NCBI RefSeq assembly: GCF_032118995.1
Contig: NC_092665.1
Location: 3,198,001 to 3,262,000 of the forward strand
DNA length: 64,000 nt
From: Asterias amurensis
Taxonomy: Eukaryota; Echinodermata; Asteroidea; Forcipulatida; Asteriidae
Direction: 5' to 3'
Shown here: positions 22,469-53,112 of the stretch, in pieces
How the letters are laid out: every line of letters starts with the position of its first letter
Numbering within the stretch: position 1 is the stretch's first letter
Notes under the pieces: model-generated
What the model saw: the letters and a program-made list of their open reading frames with translations, nothing else
The model's database searches: none
Told to the model about the DNA's origin: nothing
Position numbers and translations under genes: made by a program

Positions 22469-25400
22469 TCAACTTTTACATTTCCCAAAATTCATTTTGA
22501 GAATTCCCTTCTTGTGGAGATGTACAAGGTTGCTGAATTCCTTGAATCGTGAGTGTTTGTACCCGAACGAGATGTCATTGTGGTAGTGATAAGGTATACT
22601 AGCGCCCTCAAGCGTTTTCTGGAAATACCAGAAGCCGAAGAGATGGATTTCGTCACAAAGTCCGAAAGCCGACGAGACTACATACAAACCTGAAACAATG
22701 ATAATAAAATGGTTAATGATCAACTATTTAAGAGTCCTTTATACTTGTATGATTCCAAAGATCCTCTTTTTTGGAGTTGGTCATTAGGGAGATGCCTAAA
22801 CAACAAAGAACAGAAACTGCCATAATGGTAGTCTGGGACCCTGTCTTCCCTGCTGTCAGATCCAGTAATTCCATTGGGTACATTATGATACGTGCAGTTA
22901 CATGAGCTTTCCATTATGCCCATTGCTGTAAAGTCAGCATTATTATAATTTGACTGCATATCTTTTTGTGAAATGAATGAGGTCAAAGGTGAAAGTACAC
23001 GCGGGTTTAGAGGCAGGTCTCTGGCGTTATTCACGAGCCTCGAAGATGTTCAGGCTACCATAATGGCTACCGTCATAAAAGTTGTTTAATTCTTACCAGT
23101 AGAGGGCCAATTTTGTTCGTAGTTCGCCCTTCTCCATAAGTATTTCACAGCAGAGAAATGTCCCGGGTGGTTAAAGATCGGCGTTGCAATACCAGAGTCT
23201 GTTAAGATATCCGCTATTCGCAGGTTAAATTTGAAGTAGGATCTCGTAGTGAAGGCAGGGAGCCAGACCATGCTGCCGTTGAATTGCCGGAGGTAAGTTT
23301 CGAAGGTTGTGACGTCTTCGGGTTTTCCTAAGGTGTTCATCCTGGACGGGGGAGTGAGGGGAAAGAACGAGGAAAGTTCAACGTTGTATGTTAATTGTTT
23401 TCTGTTGTTTCTCGTAATGAAGCATCGAGGCAATGGGCGAAAAGGGCGGAAAACTTAAAAATCACAATTCATAAAAGCAGGTTTGTCGTCTGTTTTTATT
23501 TTCAATAAATTGATTGTTTGTTGGATATCAATCAATCTTTAAAGCAAATTCATAAATAAACTATGACTTACTGTTTGATGACAAATGAGGGATTGAGCGT
23601 AGTGAAGTTGGTCTTGGTTCCTACGTCATCTTCGTGACCTTTGACCTGGGCTAGGTTGAACCTGATTGGTTGACAGTCATCAGTTGGTGAAAAAGAAGAG
23701 AAAAAATGCATTGATGCATCAGTAGGTAGGCGTGTGGTAGGCCCGGCGATCTCTATTCCACTGACGGTATAACAGTGACCAGTGCTACAGGCCTACTTGT
23801 AACAGTAGAAGGCCATTTGACAGGATGGATAACAAAATGTATAGAAATGTTTTCAAACGTGTACATTGTAACAATAAAAACGAGGCTAAAAATTGTGTCC
23901 CGGGGCGAAAATTAAATGTTTTTAACTTTGACCAAATTTAGACTCCGAGGTTTCGGCTTCGCTACGGATTAGGTTCCATCAAGCCGCCTACGCCAGGAGA
24001 CTTCCTTTATCTTTGAAGCAAGCTCTTGGTGGCGCCCTTGGTCTTTTCAGATTATGATCGAACCATACACTGCATTACCTGAAAATGAAATCAGCTTCGT
24101 CGATAGTATGTCCACATTTGGAGCCAGCCAGCACACCACTCGATCCTACAATGCTGCATCGTTTGAATCGTTTCTGTTTCTCAAATACTGTTCTCTGAAA
24201 ATGTAGAAAGAAGATAGAAATATATAGCCAATGTTTTGTTAAGAGTTTCACAAGAGGGCTACTCACAGTAGGGTGCTGTGTTACACTATGGGTGCGTTCG
24301 TTAAGCTTCCCTGGGTGTACCCCGCGGTGCTCACTCGGGTGAGCCCCTGACAGGAGCTAATCGAACGATCACACTCGCCTTCTCGTGGTGACGGCATGCA
24401 CCTCAGATCACCCCCAGTGACCCACTCCACAAGCAGGGCACTGGGGGCTGACCCGGGTGAGCCCGTCAAAGCTATTCGAACGTACCGGGGCAGACCGGGG
24501 TCGACCCAGGGAAGCTAAACGAACGCACCCATTGATACCTTTTGCGCTGGTTGGCATGGATGACCGAATGTTAACAGATACTGCTCCCAAATTCAACATA
24601 ACTTTCTGCACATATTATTAGCCTATAAACGGAATTGATTATTACATGATTTGCTTTGTTATTCTGTTTGTTTGTTTTTTGCTTTGCATTAATGGCATTC
24701 CCGTATAGTTTTCTAACATTGGTTGGCAACAACTCAGGTTGTGACGTTGCAATAGAAAGGTCTAATGGAGTAATGGAGAGAGCTGCGACGACTTGTCATT
24801 ATTTAGAAGTCACTTTAAGTCAGAGTACCAGACTAAACTGCACATTGGTTTGAGCTAACATTTGGACCCCAAAAATGGCATCTAGCAACTGGAGCTCCTT
24901 TAAAAAAAAAAGTATACCCTGAATTAAATGCACACTTACTTCAGAAAGATTATACCAAAAGTTTTGTGATACATTCCACGGGTCCCCGTTCATATCAAAA
25001 GTCAAATTGACACCAACTTGAGTGTTTCTCCTTGTAAGGTAAAGAAGTCTTCTTGAATCCAAGAACCTCGTTGCACCAAGTATGTCTCGCCTTAAAAACC
25101 AAAATGAAAAGATACACAAATACTAAAAATCTTATTTTTTTTTTAAGTTAACCCATTTTGACCCATTTCTGGGTCACTTTGACACTGAATGCGGGTCAAT
25201 TATTCTTACCACTACTGGTAATTGTTAGTCTCACTTGGTGTATCTCAACATTATGCATAAAATAACAAAGCTGTGAAAATTTGAGCTCAATTGGTCCTCG
25301 AAGTTGCGAGATAATTACACCCTTGTCACACGAAATTGTGTGCTTTCAGATGCTTGATTTCGATACCTCCAAATCTAATTCTACAGTCTCGAACTCAAAT

Positions 25401-27928
25401 TCGTGGAAAACTACTTCTTTCTCGAAAACTACGTTACTTCAGAGGGAGCCGTTTCTCACAATGTTTTATACTATCAACAGCTCCCCAATACTCGTTACAA
25501 AGTTATGTTTTATGCTAACAATTATTTTGAGTTACCAAAAGCGTCCACTGCCTTAAAGTAGGCCCTACGTGACAAATTTCTCCAAAAAAAAAAAGCTTTT
25601 TCATGAGGACGATCGGAGCATACTTATCGAAACGTCGTGTTGTTGCACCACCGGTTTCTGTACACTTACTAGACTATAAATTATTATCATGGTTTTTTGA
25701 GACATTATTACGTAACATACCTAAAAGCATTGGTGTTGGTTACGCTTTGGCGCCATGTTTGATTGGCGATACCACGAACAATTTCGAAAACTTTTTCATG
25801 TTTGGTTCCTCTCGGGTAAGGGTTGGTGTATTCCTTGACAAAGTGCCTGCAAATAGAGGGGTAAATGTCAAAGTTAGCGAATGTAAATGACATAGAAAGT
25901 TTAACATGAACCTTTGCATGGTATAATAACAATAAAGACCCTGGACACTATTGGTAATTGTCAAAGACCGGTCCTCTCACTTGGTGTATCCCAACATATG
26001 CATAAAATAACAAACCTGTGAAAATTTGAGCTCAATTTGTCGTCCAGGTTGCGAGTGGTAATGAAAGAAAAACACTTTGTCACACGAAGTTGTGCGCTTT
26101 CAGATGCTTCTTGATTTCGAGACCTCAAATTCTAAATCTGAGGTCTTGAAATCAAATTCGCGGAAAATTACTTCTTTCTTGAAAACGTCGTCACTTCAGA
26201 GGGAGCCGTTTCTCACAATGTTTTATACTATCAACCTCTCCCCATTACTCGTAACCAAGTATGGTTTTATGCCAATAATTATTTTGAGTAATTACCAATA
26301 GTGTCCACTGCCTTTAAATTAATTGAAAAATCATTGGGTTTTTTACCGAACGTATTCCTCAAATGTTTTCGTCACGGTTCTCGTGGATGGTCCCTCTGTT
26401 GTAAATAGTTGTGTCTGTATAAAATGAAGTCAGAGAAAATTATTTGTTCATTGTCATCGTCCCCTATACTAAAATCATTTAATTTTTCCTCAAGTATCCA
26501 AACATTTTGATATTGTGGCTCTGAGAGGCATCGCAAAATCATATCTGCATCAAAAACATGGATTATCGAACTTGCGGTGATCGCAAATAATTTTGCAAAA
26601 TATATTTTGGTACATTAGCAACATCTAATTTGCATTTATTTATGATATTATTTTTGTTTTATATATATTATAAGTCTTTGGAAAGGATTTGCAACGATCT
26701 GCGATGTGTAATGTCTCTTCAAGGCTACAATTAAAGGCAGTGGACACTACTGGTAATTACTCAAAATAATTATCAGCATAAAACCTCACTTAGTAACGAG
26801 TAATGGGGAGAGGTTGATAAAACATTGTGAGAAACGACAGCCTTTGCAGTGACATAGTTTTCGAGAAAGAAGTAATTATTTAAATTTTCACAGGTTTGTT
26901 ATTTTATGCATATTATTATGTTGAGACATAACAACTGTGAAGGCTAGTCTTTGACAATTACCAATAGTGTCCACTGTCTTTAATAATGGATGTTCTGCAA
27001 CTATTTTTTTTTTAGACAATGATGAAGAATACCTTTGCCAGTGGCTTGAGCGTCGTGTGTTGCTCCCGGGTTACATTTAGAATTGCTGTCATCTTCGACT
27101 TGATGCTGATGGGTTTAATCAAAATAACTCAAAATTAGATCTGTCTGGTTCCCTGTCCGTAAGCGAATACAGTTACTTACTTTTTCAAAGCAGGGACCCG
27201 ACTATTTTGCCCTCAAGCCTCGATTTGGGGGCGTGGTTTTGCTTTGAAGAAAACAAGACGGCCGACCAGGAAATTGTGTACTAAATAATATTGCCACCGT
27301 TTCATTATCGTCACTGTACTAGTAATATTTGTTATATTATTTGATATTATTTTTTCGGATCTTTCCACTCCAATTTGAAGAGATTGTTTCGTAGCAATCT
27401 TGTTTTTATTTTACTATTATTATAACTAGAAAGATCTGGGTTTAAAATCAAGATTCTGCTTACCGCGAATCTTCTTTCTAACATCTTTCATGGCCAACGA
27501 GGGCCAGATTTCATGGAGCTACTTCGCCACAAAATATCAGCTTAGCGCAAACAACTGCTGGTTGGCAGAAGGAGGTTACCATCTAAATAATGACTGTCAC
27601 TCAACAGTCATTTTAAACGCAGAATTTCATGTATAGCTGCTTCACAAACAGGGCCAAATTTCATGGAGCTGCTTCATCAGCACAAAAATCTTCGCACAAA
27701 CAATAATTGTTGATGGCAGAAAGAGGTTGCAATTGAAATCAGACTTGTTATAATGTATAGAATTGTCACTCAACAGCAATTAATACGCAGTATTAACTGG
27801 GTTTTTTTTATTATTTTTTTTTATGAAATTTGAGCCAGATATGTCCAAACATGGCAGATACTTACCTCGTGTAATGGTTCGTACTTCTCCAACTTACGGC
27901 GGGCCAAAGTCTCCATCCGTAAAACAAA
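22469..27928 (-). CDS. alpha-2,8-sialyltransferase-like (ST8Sia family, 9 exons)
   Basis: Exons in transcription order: 27928-27866, 27098-27033, 26414-26347, 25846-25721, 25090-24940, 24194-24079, 23661-23572, 23341-23097, 22689-22469; junction phases agree throughout (about 381 codons). ST8Sia enzymes are Golgi type II proteins (GT29) that add alpha-2,8-linked sialic acid from CMP-sialic acid. Sialylmotif L spans exons 6-7 (CSIVGSSGVLAGSKCGHTID, then DVGTKTNFTTLNPS). Motif S crosses exons 8-9 (NWPSTGLYVVSSAFGLCDEI, HLFGFW). The YHYHND segment fits motif III and the end carries the conserved Cys (FGKCKS-stop). Sequons NLT, NVS, NLS and NQT lie in the stem or early catalytic part. The pattern looks nearest ST8SIA3, but orthology is not certain. 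The N-terminus is incomplete: no membrane anchor was found, and the first exon (27916 ATG, or FVLR before it) may be preceded by an undetected exon. Confidence 0.9.
22829..23058 (+). repeat. Family F dispersed repeat
   Basis: From tagtctgggaccctgtcttc through cattgggtacattatgatac and ctggcgttattcacgagcct to gaagatgttcaggctacca. In the last intron of the sialyltransferase gene; an antisense 104-codon frame here is not a gene. Confidence 0.6.
24290..24530. repeat. Family E MITE
   Basis: Ends gggtgcgttcgttaagcttc and gaagctaaacgaacgcaccc. In a sialyltransferase intron. Confidence 0.83.
25207..25557 (-). repeat. MITE family A, left end eroded
   Basis: From accactactggtaattgtta to gttaccaaaagcgtccactg cctta; interior matches the family. 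In a sialyltransferase intron. Confidence 0.75.
25933..26318 (-). repeat. MITE family A, full-length copy
   Basis: From aaagaccctggacactattg to ccaatagtgtccactgcctt taaa. It ends about 29 bp from a sialyltransferase exon (26347-26414), on that exon's donor side. Confidence 0.83.
26731..26993 (+). repeat. MITE family A, internally deleted
   Basis: Both terminal repeats are present (ttaaaggcagtggacactac; ccaatagtgtccactgtctt taa), but about 120 bp of the middle hairpin is missing. In a sialyltransferase intron. Confidence 0.8.
27500..27835. repeat. family C-like tandem remnants
   Basis: agatttcatggagctacttc at about 27508 and aaatttcatggagctgcttc at about 27655 begin two related segments. Each continues with a caaacaa(c/t) motif, gttggcagaa-gaggtt and tcactcaacag. 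This looks like two diverged family C-type units in direct order within a sialyltransferase intron. Confidence 0.5.
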
Positions 27929-28099
27929 CTAGCGATACAAAATACGGAGAGAAAAACTAAAAGAGTACTATTGTGTTTCATAGTGTTGTCATAATTTGTC
28001 TAGCTGTGTATAATGTGTGTTCTACAACGGCACGTTCAGAAATTGTGACACTTTTCAAAAATTCGATCGCAGTTTTTATTGTCTTTTATCGGAAGGGGG

Positions 28100-28112
28100 G
28101 GGGGGACACAAC
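28100..28112. repeat. poly-G tract
   Basis: A G-homopolymer (ggggggggg) with no coding context. Similar tracts occur at 19.66, 29.55, 49.83 and 51.63 kb. Confidence 0.6.
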
Positions 28113-28311
28113 AGCAGATGTGCGATAGACGAACGTATTGATTGATTTTCCGTATAGCGGAACCAACGGCATTATAAACCTTACCACATGCATAGGATTT
28201 TAATAATGAATATCATTTTCAGTGTGATTTAGTTCTTTTAAATTGATGTGTTTTCCTTTGCACTGAGAGGGCCGCTCTCAGCACGTGACATTATTTTAAT
28301 TACCATTTTGT

Positions 28312-28495
28312 CTTTAGGCAGTGGACACTATTGGTAGTTACTCAAAAAGATTATTAGCATAAAACCTTACATTGTGTCAAGTAATGGGGAGAGGTTGTGA
28401 TAAACGGCTCCCTCTGAAGTGACATAAAGTTTTGGAGAAAGAAGTAAGTTTCCACAAATTTGATTTCGAGACCTCAGATTTAAAATTTGAACACC
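28312..28495 (+). repeat. MITE family A, 3'-truncated
   Basis: Starts ttaggcagtggacactattg and breaks off after gatttcgagacctcagattt. In the space between the sialyltransferase and CCDC50 genes. Confidence 0.7.
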
Positions 28496-28627
28496 TATTA
28501 TTACTAACGGTCGCTGCATCCCGAAGGTATAATGGTCATGATGGTCCCTAAAACAACATCCCTGAATAAATTAAAACAAAACATTAATACCACGTTACCA
28601 GTGCCAGCTGAGCTAGCAAGACCAGCA

Positions 28628-28658
<31 letters not shown>

Positions 28659-29179
28659 TACTGAGTTACTTATTCAGCATGTTCTAAATTTAAGAACACA
28701 CCATTTAATTTGATACTTGAAAAAGGAACACCATGAGCCTGAAGGCAGCATTTCTATAAAAAAAATCCTTATAAAAGCCGTCGTATTTCAACATCATTTT
28801 CTTCAAACATCGTTCTCTTTAAACGTCTTCTTTTCATTGATACTGTCAATGGTAGATGACACCGAATTATAAAACTTGTTGAAAGATGGATAATAATTAT
28901 TTTATTGACGACAAGCACATGACTAAACACCGCGGCCAGTTTTAATTAATTAAACAACAGAGGGCTCCCTTCAGGGGCACCGTAAACACGAACTACTTGT
29001 TAAAAAACTAAAAACAGTGAGTAATGCTTTGCGTATGTGTGTGCGTGTGTGGTTTTGCGTGTAAAATAACAGTTACCCGTACCACTGAAAGTGTGGATTA
29101 TTGTCCTTGGTTTTTTGATGTACTTTCACTTTTCTAGGCGTTCAGTCTTTGAAGGAAAGAGTAGGTGAAATCCATCACA

Positions 29180-47674
<18,495 letters not shown>

Positions 47675-48182
47675 TAAGTGACTAGAGAAATTAATATAGC
47701 TCCTATAAATACATATATCTCTGCTATCACCCAAGTGACAAGAAAAATATATCTGCTGTTATCCAAAACGGTACACTGGTTTTGTAGGAATGGTTGTGAC
47801 ATAAAAGCTTCCCAAACTTGGCCAGCAAAACTTTGATCCAGCGTAAATGTTAAACACTGTGTACGATGGGTTTATTGAAACTAGAGGCTGGCGGTGAGAA
47901 TTGCTTCACTGTAAAAAATAAATAAAAAAACACTAATGACCATGTACTTTCCCTTTATAAAGGACATTTTTATTATTCAGTTATATTTTGTAGATAAATT
48001 GACAATAATATTCTTATATTCTTTGCAATTTTTTATTAGATATTTGAAGCAATATTTAATGTAAAGATGTACTGACAAATATGTTAGTTTGCATTAGTTT
48101 GTCGCAGCATAGACAAGCTCTTCAACGCGGCAGGAATTTATATTTTCAAAATCTGCTCAGCAAAAAATTAGTAGGAAATCAA

Positions 48183-48333
48183 GGCCTGATTTCACAAAGC
48201 AATAAAATCCATCGCAAGACAAGACAAATTGTATTACCATAAGTGATTTGTATTGTGACATCACACTTTACGAAAAGCAACTACGATTGATTTGCAATTA
48301 CGATCAATCTTAGCTCTTTGTGAAATCGACCCC
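48183..48333. repeat. palindromic MITE related to family B ends
   Basis: aggcctgatttcacaaagca at the left and agctctttgtgaaatcgacc cc at the right, with inner arms around ccatcgcaagacaagac and tttgcaattacgatcaat. In the CCDC50 3' UTR. Confidence 0.55.
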
Positions 48334-50009
48334 AGAGTCGGTGCACGTCAAATTGCATTTTGGCTGTTAAGCTGTTTATGCGAAGCTTAAGCTAAGCAAG
48401 AATTCTCCATGCTTAGCAATCTTGTAAAAATGAAAGCATAACAGGTTCAACCTTTTTGGGGGTTAAATTTTCTACCACTTTGAACCCCTTTGTACTTGTC
48501 TCGTCTCAGTGCATAAACACTGTTCCTTCCTAAGCCCATTTAGCAGTAATTTTTTTTGCATTACTATAAACATTCTCCACTGCATTTTTTTAAACATTTA
48601 CTGCCTTGGGTATAAGCATACCTAACAAACTCTATTCCATTGGAAAGATTACATAATTCTCTTTAATGTGTTATACATTTTGCTATGTTTCCTGTCTCGT
48701 ACCACTAGTAACTTTAGTCTGATTTTCCAATTTTTTTGCCCTTAAAAAGTGTATTGCATCCTTGTACTTAATACGATGTTCCTATTTTTTTTTCCAAATG
48801 ATGCATATTATAGAAAAAGCCGCAAACTTATTCATCTGAGGGGTTCTTGAGGTTTTTTTTGTTATGCAAGTTCGCCCCAAACAAGGCTATAATCACCACT
48901 CTTGGTAGGGGGTTTCAAGAAGAAAATTATTTAAAGTGGGGGAGCTGAAGGTAGGAATTGTTGTTCCTCTTTAACAGTCTAGATTGTAGGTTGGAGGGAA
49001 ACATGCACCACGTAAGGAGTCCCAAAGAGATGCAGTACGTGGAATAAAGTTTGGCATTAAACACACTTGTGTGCTCTGCTGAGGGTCATGTAGTTTGGCA
49101 ACAATGTTGAATAATCTTGCCGAATTCAAAAACTACTGTAGTAGTTATCATTTTATTTTTAATTAAGTTTTAATGGCTCGTTACTTTTCAGTTTTTGAGA
49201 GGTGGTAATTTTTTCTTGATAGACATATATTTTATTGAAGAAAGTTTATTTGTTTTCTGGGATGTTTTTGTTTTTTTGTTTTTTTTTGTAAAATTATTAT
49301 TCAAAAATCTGTAATTTTATAAAGACTATTGAGTGAACTTTAGTAACAAACTGGTAACGGCCCCAAATTATAAAAATGTCATATATTTTTTGTCATATGG
49401 TTTGTGAGCCTGTCCTCTGAAACGGCGTTACTTAATTGTAAATAATAGGTTAAAAATATGTCCTGTGGTTTTAAAATAGTGTATTCCTTTTTTAAATACC
49501 TATACCGAAGCGCTTCCATTCGAAACTACAAGTAATTGATATGGTTTACCACACACGGTTAGACAAAGAAGCGTCTTGAAACAGTCAAGAAAGACTCAAG
49601 AGGGGAACATGTAAACTATTCACACAGGATAATCCATCTTCTCTTGAACGCTTGTAGATAATTACTGTTATTTTTTTTAGTCTAAGTGCAGTTTTGATGA
49701 ACCACATTTTGTTTATAGGCTTTGCTTTGTGTTTGGTTTTAGGGTTTGTAATTTGTTTAATAGAGTCAGGGGGAAAACCAAATAGTTTGTACTGTAATAC
49801 AGTCCTTTGATAGAGTTCTGGGTTTAATACCCCCCCCCCCCCTTCGATTTCACTAACACTTACAGGGGCTGTGTCATCATTATCAAAGCATGCCTGTGGT
49901 TGTGCATGGAATCATGAGCTCTCACAGAATGACTGCACATGCTCCCCCTATATCAAGTGTATGGAGAGCTCTGTGTTGTAACTGGTTGAGGGTTCAAAAT
50001 TCCATGCAC

Positions 50010-50178
50010 AGGGGTGGATTTCACAAAGAGTTAGGACTAGTCTTATCTCGAGTTCGGACCAGTTACTCGTCCTAACTTAGGACTATCCATGCAGTTTGTA
50101 GTATCTCCTCGGACATGTCCTAAGTAAGGACTAGTGTCCTAAGTTAGGACTAGTCCTAACTCTTTGTGAAATCGATCC
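50010..50178. repeat. Family B palindromic MITE
   Basis: aggggtggatttcacaaaga gttaggactagt at the left and actagtcctaactctttgtg aaatcgat at the right. In the CCDC50 3' UTR, so the mature mRNA could carry this hairpin. Confidence 0.82.
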
Positions 50179-51068
50179 AAGGGCTGCTTTGATCATGCTG
50201 ACAGACACAGCACCTTTAAGATTGATATTTTGGTTGAATCGATGTATATTGTTGTGACATACAGTAACATGTTTGCCTAACAATTAAGGTAAAAACCTAT
50301 TTTACAATTCATTTTTATCTCTTTGAAATTAAGCCCTGTTTTCATACCCCCCCCCCCTCCCCTCCCAACAATTGAGGGTTCAAATCATTGTTAGTATGAT
50401 CCCATCATGTACCTTGTTAACAAAACAAATGGCTGCCCTTTCTGGTTTAATTACCAAAGCTGGTGTACATTTCTTGGTGCATGTCTTTATTATTGTGCCA
50501 TTTGAATCTAAGTACATGTTTATGAAAATATTTGTACAATGTTAAAAACATTTTAATAGTTTGCTTCACCTACATTTTACTAACTTGTTGTATTCTTACA
50601 CGTATTGAACTGCGAGACTGAAGAGTAATAAATTAAATATTTTCTATTAATATGCTTTCTCTTTGTTTGTTGTTTGTTGAAGGAACAAATTATAATTCCC
50701 ACACAAGAGTCCCACCTTAGTCCCAAAGTTTAAAGGGGCACACTCTTCTGACAGTAAGAATGTAGCCATGTACAAAGCAGTATGCAATTTTCCAGAATTT
50801 GTTCCTTTAAGCATGGAGGTAGAATTAGATGGGCGAAGTATACCTTTGGTTTTTGGAACCGTTTGATTATTTTATTCTGTTTATACATTTTTGAATAATT
50901 ACCCATTTTACGAATAAGCTATGATTTATGTTTTATAAAATAATTAAAAACTCTTAAAAGTGTTGTTTCCGTCATCGGATCCCGTCAAGAATTACTAAAA
51001 ATTAACTTGGTGATATGCAATAGCGCCCTCTTGTGACTAGTTTTCTTGGTTTTTTTCATGGGCTTGCG

Positions 51069-51459
51069 TTTAAAGGAACACGTTGCCTTGAATCGGTCGA
51101 GTTGGTCTTTGAAAAGCGTTTGAAATCGTTTGTTATGAAATGCATATGGGTAGAAAGATGTTGTAAAAGTAGAATACAATGATCCACACAAACATGCCTC
51201 GAAATTGCGTGGTTTTCCTTTTACCTCGTCGACTAACACGCCGGCCATTTATGGGGGTCAAAATTTTGACTCCCATAAATGGCCGACCATGTTAGTTCGC
51301 ACAGTAGAAGGAAAACCAAGCAATTTTGAGGCAAACTTGTGTGGATCATTGTATTCTACTTTTAAAACATCTTTCCAACCATATGCATTGTATAAAAAAC
51401 GGTTACAAACGCTTTTGTTTTGACCAACTCGTCCGATCCAAGGCAACGTGTTCCTTTAA
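51069..51459. repeat. Family D foldback MITE, complete
   Basis: Ends tttaaaggaacacgttgcct and aggcaacgtgttcctttaa with the ccataaatggccgac centre. In the intergenic space after CCDC50. Mirrored 70-90 codon frames on both strands come from the two arms. Confidence 0.88.
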
Positions 51460-52850
51460 TTCTTGCATGCGGTTCTTACTACGTATTTTTCTATTGTCGA
51501 ATTATATTTTTTATTTTAAAGAAAGGCGCTATCCGTGACAATAATATAAAAGGTTTGATGATTGTTGGTATTTGTTTGTTTGTTTGTAGGGGGTTCAAAG
51601 TTGCAAAAATGCCACAACCTGCCACCCCCCCCCCCCCCCCCAAAAAAAAAAAAAAAAAATCGATGTAATCAAAACGAGACTGAAAGAGAACATGTCGTCC
51701 ACGGTCATATATTATAAATTAAACTATGTTGCCGTCAATACACGAAGCGCACGGTGCTTGCTCCTCCGGGAGTTAGGGCCTATTGCTGTCATGCCCGCTG
51801 TAGTGTTCATGAGCAGTCATGCAGAGCTCTTCCTCTCGGTCCAAAACCCATTAAAAGAGGGAGGGAAAAAAGGGAATAATTTACATACAATAATTAAAAT
51901 AACTCAACAAGGGATGCTGGTATTAAACTGTTGTGTTCGACGAGGGATTTAAATGGGAAATGCACGGTACAGTTGTTAAATTTTGTGTTAATTAAATTTA
52001 TTAATTAAAGAGGGGAGAACTTCCATAATAAAAACAAATTGATAACTTTCAAAGGACAATTAATTTTGTTGAATAGACTTTTGAAAAACGGTTTGAACTT
52101 TTGCCTGCTTTAATGTTTTTACCAGGATAGTTTTTGTGTTATTCCTAATAGTATGTATTTTTGTATGTTCATCTGTCGGAAAATGTTTTTGTTTAAACTT
52201 CTGTACCCACAAAATAGTAAATAAATAAACAACTCTTGATGGAAAGCGTAAATAATAATATTGATAAATCTATTACAATCTTAGTACTATGTAACACCAT
52301 AGAGCAAGTCCTTGCTCTATGGTAATACCCTATTAATAACATTATGGGGTTTTTTTCAAAACTTTAATTCTGTTTCCGGGAATAACACTTTTGTCCCTTT
52401 CAAAGAAATAAAAAAAGCGCTTGTCTCCCCGATTAGACAATCGTTTTAAACCCTGGTTTTGTAAAAAGCCAGTCTTTTAATATGCGCCTTGGTAACTGAA
52501 AAAAAGTCAAACCCGGCCACTGTTTTGATTGACAACTTCAAGAAACTCAACACAATACAAAAAGTTCCAGCACTTGAACAATTAACTCGTAACATATCCT
52601 GCTGAAGCGATATTTTGCTTTTAATAGTCGATATAGTGAAGTGAGACCATTGAGCTATAAAGACATCGTTGCCCTGACAAACGCAATGATTGTATAACCC
52701 ATTTAAAGCATTATGACAAATTGAATAACATTATTCAATCAATTATCAACCTGACAATACCTGCCTACAAAACATTTCGTAAACAACAGCTATAAACAAA
52801 CGCGCCTTATTATGCTCTTTAACGCGCCCTCCACAGCCATCCACGCATAA
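51460..52850. other. intergenic, low complexity
   Basis: No supported gene. Includes a poly-C plus poly-A tract (51627-51660), a small palindrome around gagcaagtccttgctc (about 52303-52320) and A/T-rich DNA. It presumably contains the promoter of the gene starting near 53.02 kb. Confidence 0.4.
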
Positions 52851-53023
52851 TATCATTGGGCTTGTTTGGGCGCCCAGTTGCTAGCAAGCGCATTTTTCGT
52901 AATAAATCTGGAGATGCTGTTTGTGAACTTTTCGTCTGCCAAAATTGGAGAAATAAACCCTGTTTCCTTTGGAACTTACGCTGGTGCTGGGGCGGGGAAG
53001 TAAAGGAGGAAATTTCAGGAATC

Positions 53024-53112
53024 ATGTCGACCAAAGTCATCTATTTCTTGGTCGGTGACAGGCCTGAGCAAGCGGAATTTCGGTCGGATTTTCCTGCGGA
53101 CGATGTAAAGGG
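53024..53112 (+). CDS. first coding exon of an unidentified gene (partial)
   Basis: ATG in a good context (ggaatcATGTCGACC) opens MSTKVIYFLVGDRPEQAEFR followed by SDFPADDVKG, ending at a strong donor (gatgtaaagg|gtaagc). The alternating hydrophobic pattern (KVIYFLVG) followed by an acidic/aromatic stretch looks like the first strands of a small ubiquitin-like or DIX-like beta-grasp domain, but I do not recognise the family. The frame stays open upstream to 52856, so a longer N-terminus is possible. A candidate second exon at 54722 (tttgtttag|ATGATCTTCC...) fits the phase but stops after about 31 codons and shows no conserved motif. Following exons are probably outside the window. Confidence 0.5.

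Larger units (their letters stand above)
27929..29179. promoter_or_regulatory. shared upstream region of two divergent genes
   Basis: The first recognised sialyltransferase exon (minus) and the CCDC50 start codon (plus) face away from each other across about 1.25 kb. The region contains a poly-T tract (about 28628-28655), a truncated family A MITE and GC-containing sequence near 28930-28990. No core promoter element can be assigned with confidence. It may also contain an undetected first exon of the sialyltransferase; a donor-like catgtg|gtaagg exists on minus near 28178. Confidence 0.35.
47675..50650 (+). other. CCDC50 3' UTR
   Basis: A/T-rich sequence without a supported exon follows the stop codon (47672-47674). 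The most likely poly(A) signal is aataaa at 50627-50632, about 2.95 kb downstream; earlier aataaa motifs exist near 47921 and 49042. It contains a palindromic repeat (48183-48333), a family B element (50010-50178), poly-C at about 49832 and TTTTT-rich tracts. Confidence 0.55.

Noticed and set aside
22720-23034. 104-codon minus-strand frame between sialyltransferase exons
   Set aside because: It lies in the family F repeat within the last intron. The clean phase-1 junction 23097 to 22689 excludes it from the coding sequence.
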